Positions 41,291-41,329 of a stretch of DNA of 41,329 bases are shown piece after piece. This DNA comes from an uncultured Erysipelotrichaceae bacterium. GTDB lineage: Bacteria > Bacillota_I > Bacilli_A > RFN20 > CAG-826. Positions within the stretch are counted from its first letter, which is position 1. Each line of letters begins with the position of its first letter. The position numbers and the translations under genes were made by a program. The DNA lies in NCBI GenBank assembly GCA_902773005.1, contig CACYCS010000096.1:1-41329 (forward strand), read 5' to 3'. The notes beneath the pieces are model-generated. The model had not been told where the DNA came from. It saw nothing but the letters and a program-made list of their open reading frames with translations, and ran no database searches.

Positions 41291-41329
41291 ATCTATATTA
41301 AGATTGCCGTGCCCTTAAAGCAAGAAAAA

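Noticed and set aside
1..41329. CRISPR arrays, insertion sequences, phage genes, riboswitches
   Set aside because: No regularly spaced direct repeats, no transposase or integrase, and no recognisable riboswitch or T-box motif were found.

Overview
The window looks like chromosomal core sequence from a low-to-mid GC Firmicutes lineage in the Bacilli/Erysipelotrichia/RF39-like neighbourhood. Three things suggest this: the gene order dnaX-ybaB-recR-tmk-holB-ricT-rsmI, the ComFA/ComFC and YitT proteins, and the CsoR-CopZ-CopA copper module. Both release factors are present, with the methyltransferase PrmC, and many genes end in TGA, so the standard bacterial code is used rather than the mycoplasma code. 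The exact taxon cannot be fixed from the sequence alone.

Layout. Positions 1-3700 are the most accessory part: an unknown 124-residue protein, a tRNA-Ala(CGC) with an inverted partial copy of itself nearby, a UvrX/UmuC-like Y-family polymerase with its YolD-like partner, and an HTH regulator fused to a membrane domain. From 3.8 to 7.0 kb lie an M29 aminopeptidase, a DUF308 membrane protein, FolD and SecG. From 14.3 down to 7.1 kb runs a minus-strand operon secA-prfB-yitT-uvrB-HAD phosphatase. comFA-comFC sit just upstream of it. From 19.2 down to 16.2 kb runs prfA-prmC-(sua5/tsaC fused to rpiB). Divergent from prfA, the plus-strand operon dnaX-ybaB-recR-tmk-holB-ricT-rsmI (19.3-26.0 kb) ends in a strong hairpin. 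From 33.6 down to 26.0 kb is a tightly packed minus-strand operon: patatin, RluA, a DUF1538 membrane protein, two PII-like proteins and a YfhO-family membrane protein. From 37.2 down to 33.8 kb is a small catabolic operon: GH2 glycosidase, Cof-type HAD phosphatase and an alpha/beta hydrolase. An M24 peptidase is divergent from it. The window ends with copA-copZ-csoR behind a near-perfect CsoR operator.

How the genes work together. prfA, prfB and prmC are the release factors and the enzyme that methylates them. dnaX and holB are clamp-loader subunits placed beside recombination (recR) and dTTP synthesis (tmk). secA and secG are two separate parts of the Sec translocase. The copper genes form a self-regulated efflux loop.

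The points most worth a second look are: (1) the DUF1538 transporter-like protein with two overlapping or adjacent PII-like genes, which looks like a little-described PII-controlled membrane system; (2) a candidate programmed -1 frameshift in dnaX (A AAA AAG followed by a hairpin and an early -1 stop) that would make a gamma-like short product; (3) an Asn/Gln/Arg-rich disordered tail on RicT; (4) the TsaC-RpiB fusion; (5) repeated extended -10 promoters and several starts that look leaderless.
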